Below are positions 61,902-64,000 of a DNA stretch of 64,000 nucleotides, one piece after another. Origin of the DNA: Changchengzhania lutea (GTDB lineage Bacteria > Bacteroidota > Bacteroidia > Flavobacteriales > Flavobacteriaceae); the NCBI RefSeq assembly GCF_006974145.1, contig NZ_CP039456.1, forward strand, positions 620,001-684,000, in the 5' to 3' direction. The position numbers and the translations under genes are program-made. The notes below the pieces were generated by a model. The model saw only the letters and a list, made by a program, of their open reading frames with translations. It was not told the origin of the DNA and did not search any database. How positions within the stretch are numbered: position 1 is the stretch's first letter; every line of letters starts with the position of its first letter.

Positions 61902-61920
61902 AGCAATATATTGCTAGTTA
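61902..61920. promoter_or_regulatory. HipB operator O1
   Basis: AGCAATATATTGCT perfect 14-bp palindrome followed by AGTTA, directly upstream of the hipB ATG. The identical 19-bp sequence recurs at 61943-61961. Confidence 0.75.
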
Positions 61921-61924
61921 AGTT

Positions 61925-61932
61925 CAAATATA
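61925..61932 (-). promoter_or_regulatory. -7 box of hipBA between the two operators
   Basis: On the minus strand TATATTTG matches TAnnTTTG. Transcription would start within operator O1, so binding at either operator should block it. Confidence 0.6.
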
Positions 61933-61942
61933 CAAAATAAAA

Positions 61943-61961
61943 AGCAATATATTGCTAGTTA
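61943..61961. promoter_or_regulatory. HipB operator O2
   Basis: Second copy of AGCAATATATTGCT plus AGTTA. The spacing to O1 is 41 bp, close to four helical turns, so two dimers would sit on the same face of DNA. Confidence 0.75.
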
Positions 61962-62068
61962 CATGTGAGGATGCTTATATTTATGCTCAGTCTCATTCCA
62001 TATATTTAATTAACTATATCTGCCATATTTCTGCCAAAACCATGATTTATCTGCCACAACTTCTAAAT

Positions 62069-62098
62069 AAGAAACCCACTCTTACGAGCAGGCTTCCT
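62069..62098 (-). terminator. Hairpin after the 62120-62527 gene (weak terminator)
   Basis: In minus-strand RNA 13 pairs form (several G-U) around a GUAA tetraloop; followed by ATTTAG rather than a long U-tract. Confidence 0.45.
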
Positions 62099-62119
62099 GT
62101 TTTCAAGTTCTGAAAAATA

Positions 62120-62527
62120 TCAGAGTTCAAATTGAACAATCTCCTTTTCAATCTCTGACTTACGGGTTTCTAAAGTGGTCTGTAAATGGGTCGTTACCAA
62201 TTTAATCAGGTTCGTATTGGTCGTCTTGAATTCCAGATTGTGTGAATCCCTGATGTGGAACGAAGCGGAATCGCCTTGGTTGTAATTGAACTTGGTCAGT
62301 TCGCTCAAGGTTTCGGTCAATCGCTCACGCTGTGTTGCCAGACCTTTCAGCTTTTCAAAATTCTGGATGCGGTCATCCAAATTAACAGGTGCTTTTTGAG
62401 GCGTCTCTGCTTTTTTGGATACAGCCGATTTTCCAATAGCTTCTTCAGTTAACTTTTGTTGTACTTCCTTTTTAACGGTTGCATTTTGTCTTTTTGCTGT
62501 TCCGTTTTGTTTTACTTTTGTTTCCAT
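62120..62527 (-). CDS. Hypothetical island protein with a long coiled-coil tendency
   Basis: 135 residues. A basic, low-complexity N-terminus (METKVKQNGTAKRQNATVKK), then helices rich in Glu and Leu (LDDRIQNFEKLKGLATQRERLTETL and a C-terminal HLQTTLETRKSEIEKEIVQFEL). No recognized domain. Such genes often lie near the integrase in Bacteroidota islands. Function unknown. Confidence 0.65.
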   Translation of the reverse strand: METKVKQNGTAKRQNATVKKEVQQKLTEEAIGKSAVSKKAETPQKAPVNLDDRIQNFEKLKGLATQRERLTETLSELTKFNYNQGDSASFHIRDSHNLEFKTTNTNLIKLVTTHLQTTLETRKSEIEKEIVQFEL

Positions 62528-62715
62528 AATAAAATAATTTTAGATTAAACAATATTTGTACAATCCAAAGTGCTAGTAAAATTTTAGCTCAAAAGGAAGT
62601 GGAATAAAAAGAGCGAGGCACGAGCCTGGTTATGCCGAACTCTTTTGATGGAAACATTTTACGGACTTACCTTGTGCCCATATTGGATTAATAAGATTGT
62701 CTCCTTAAAAGGACC

Positions 62716-63972
62716 TCAATTTGTGGAAACCTGCTGAGGCCTCTGGTCAAGTGTTTTATTGTTGAGCTTCGTTCTTAAATTGCTAATATCGGTACTGACC
62801 TTTTGCTCAATGACCCTAGCATACACTTGTGTTGTTGATAGTTTGGAATGCCCCAATAGTTTTGATACCGTTTCTATAGGTACACCATTTGATAGGGTTA
62901 CCGTTGTTGCAAAGGTATGTCTGGCTGAATGAAAGCTGATATTCTTATATATTTCTAACAGGGCGGTTATTTCCTTTAAATACTTATTCGTTTTTTGATT
63001 GCTAAAGACTGGTAGTAATTTTTCATTGATTTCCGTATCGTTATCATACTTTTTGATGATATCCAGTGCTTTATCCAATAGTGGTATTTTTACAGGCTGT
63101 GCAGTCTTTTCCCTTTGGGTAAAGATCCAATAATCGCCATCAATGCCCCTAACAATGTTATGGTCAGTAAGTGACCTCACATCAGTGTAGGATAGTCCTG
63201 TGTAACAAGAAAACACAAACACATCCCTAACCTTTTTATGGTGTTCTGTTTCCAATATCCCCTGTTCAAATATTTGAAGCTCGGCTTCTGATAGATAGTC
63301 CCTTTGGTGTTTCGTAAACTTTAGTTTGAAACGTACAAAAGGGTCTTTTTCTATCCATTCCAATTGAAGTGCCAAGTTCATCAGTTTCTTTAGGCGTTCC
63401 AAGTGTTTCATAATGCCATTGTTATTCAAGGGCTGTTTCCTGTTGATAGATGGACATTTTCGTAAGTACTGTTCAAAATCAATGATGAAACTATAGGACA
63501 ATTGTTTTAAGTAGATATCGCTGGATTTTATCTTCGCCTTTAGGAATCGATTGATGTAACGCTCCGTGGTAAAATAGTTTTTCAACGTCCCAAACTTTAG
63601 GACGGTTTTCATCGTCGTGTTATGGTAGCCCACCAAGTCCAATAAGCTCTTTTGGTGTTCGTCCTCCCCTAAATACCTGGCTTTGATGGCTTGGGCGGTT
63701 ATCAGCTTAAATTCAGACAATAATTGTTTATGACAAGCCAACAAGTCAGCATATACCTGGTCTAGGTAGGCATTCAAGGCTGGAGCATTTGGAGTTCTTG
63801 GTTTTGCTCTTTTGGTTTTGGGGTCCCAAGAGGTAACCGATTGGTAACGTTTTAAACTGATTTCTGCGCGTTTTCCGTTAACCGTAATACGGGCATAAAC
63901 GGGCGCAATACCATTCTTTTTTTTGGCTGTGTTCAACCAAAAATGGATACTAAAAGTCTTTGAAGTTTGCAT
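62716..63972 (-). CDS. Island tyrosine integrase (CTnDOT-type)
   Basis: 418 residues. N-terminal arm-type DNA-binding domain (FSIHFWLNTAKKKNGIAPVYARITVNGKRAE), SAM-like core (about 100-205) and a catalytic domain with HSARHTFATTVTL, LLGHSKLSTT and Tyr in QVYARV. At the usual Arg I position it reads CYTGLSYTDV, with Ser, as in the IntDOT group. It is the rightmost gene seen and probably drives island integration at the tRNA end represented by 39726-39754. Confidence 0.92.
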   Translation of the reverse strand: MQTSKTFSIHFWLNTAKKKNGIAPVYARITVNGKRAEISLKRYQSVTSWDPKTKRAKPRTPNAPALNAYLDQVYADLLACHKQLLSEFKLITAQAIKARYLGEDEHQKSLLDLVGYHNTTMKTVLKFGTLKNYFTTERYINRFLKAKIKSSDIYLKQLSYSFIIDFEQYLRKCPSINRKQPLNNNGIMKHLERLKKLMNLALQLEWIEKDPFVRFKLKFTKHQRDYLSEAELQIFEQGILETEHHKKVRDVFVFSCYTGLSYTDVRSLTDHNIVRGIDGDYWIFTQREKTAQPVKIPLLDKALDIIKKYDNDTEINEKLLPVFSNQKTNKYLKEITALLEIYKNISFHSARHTFATTVTLSNGVPIETVSKLLGHSKLSTTQVYARVIEQKVSTDISNLRTKLNNKTLDQRPQQVSTN

Positions 63973-64000
63973 GTACTCTCGCTTTAAGTGAATATTCGAT

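Overview
The window looks like a chromosome piece from a gliding marine-type member of the Flavobacteriaceae (Bacteroidota). It is AT-rich, has the flavobacterial order rpoB-rplL-rplJ-rplA-rplK-nusG-secE-tRNA-tuf, carries gldI, lacks obvious Shine-Dalgarno sequences, and shows several -7 boxes of the Bacteroidota type TAnnTTTG. The first 38 kb is conserved core genome; from about 39.7 kb to the right edge it is an integrated mobile island.

Core, 1-38 kb. On the minus strand lie the start of rpoB, rplL, rplJ, rplA, rplK, nusG, secE, tRNA-Trp, tuf, tRNA-Thr(GGT), tRNA-Gly(TCC), tRNA-Tyr(GTA), tRNA-Thr(TGT), hpf, xerC and rpsU. Then come a secreted alpha-amylase lipoprotein with a perfect LacI-type operator, an acyl-CoA dehydrogenase, a helix-hairpin-helix protein, an alanine/Na+ symporter, a K+ channel, PspC and DUF2851 genes. 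The plus strand then carries DUF2721, a glyoxalase-fold gene, and the run parA-parB-DUF5683-dapB-(four-helix-bundle)-lepB-peptidase M15-wbqC-DUF6122. Minus-strand genes follow (EEP phosphatase, two rhomboids, mutL, two paralogous small membrane proteins, ribH, a TPR protein), then recF, a DUF721 gene, three tandem cold-shock genes, ndk, and an envelope/gliding run (DHH phosphoesterase, gldI, a cyclophilin-FKBP fusion, lgt, DUF192). A complete IS4-type insertion sequence (38195-39583) with a 9-bp target duplication closes the core.

Island, 39.7 to at least 64 kb. A tRNA 3'-end fragment at 39726-39754 looks like an attachment site, and a CTnDOT-type tyrosine integrase sits at the far right, so the island probably ends just outside the window. 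It carries an XRE regulator, a HEPN-type protein, a mobilization module (coupling protein, relaxase, BfmA/BtgA-type protein) with a candidate transfer origin, RadC-like and Ssb proteins, and a second recombinase. Next is a cargo zone: a FlgO/TolB-TPR-LytTR regulator, a lipoprotein, a trypsin-like protease, a secreted small protein and a hipBA toxin-antitoxin pair. It is punctured by two apparently identical group II introns and an IS91-type element. No conjugation-pore genes are visible, so the visible part is mobilizable rather than demonstrably self-transmissible.

The strongest candidate for something undescribed is about 570 bases at 47143-47708, between ssb and a zinc-ribbon gene. It has no convincing gene but contains nested, mutually compatible inverted repeats of 9-19 bp. 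The wobble pairs that extend four of its stems work only if the plus strand is the RNA, which points to a large structured noncoding RNA. Other points of interest are an 11-copy heptanucleotide repeat abutting the xerC start codon, cassette-like boundary motifs around the cargo genes and introns, gene conversion between cold-shock genes, and a promoter bracketed by two palindromes in front of hipBA.
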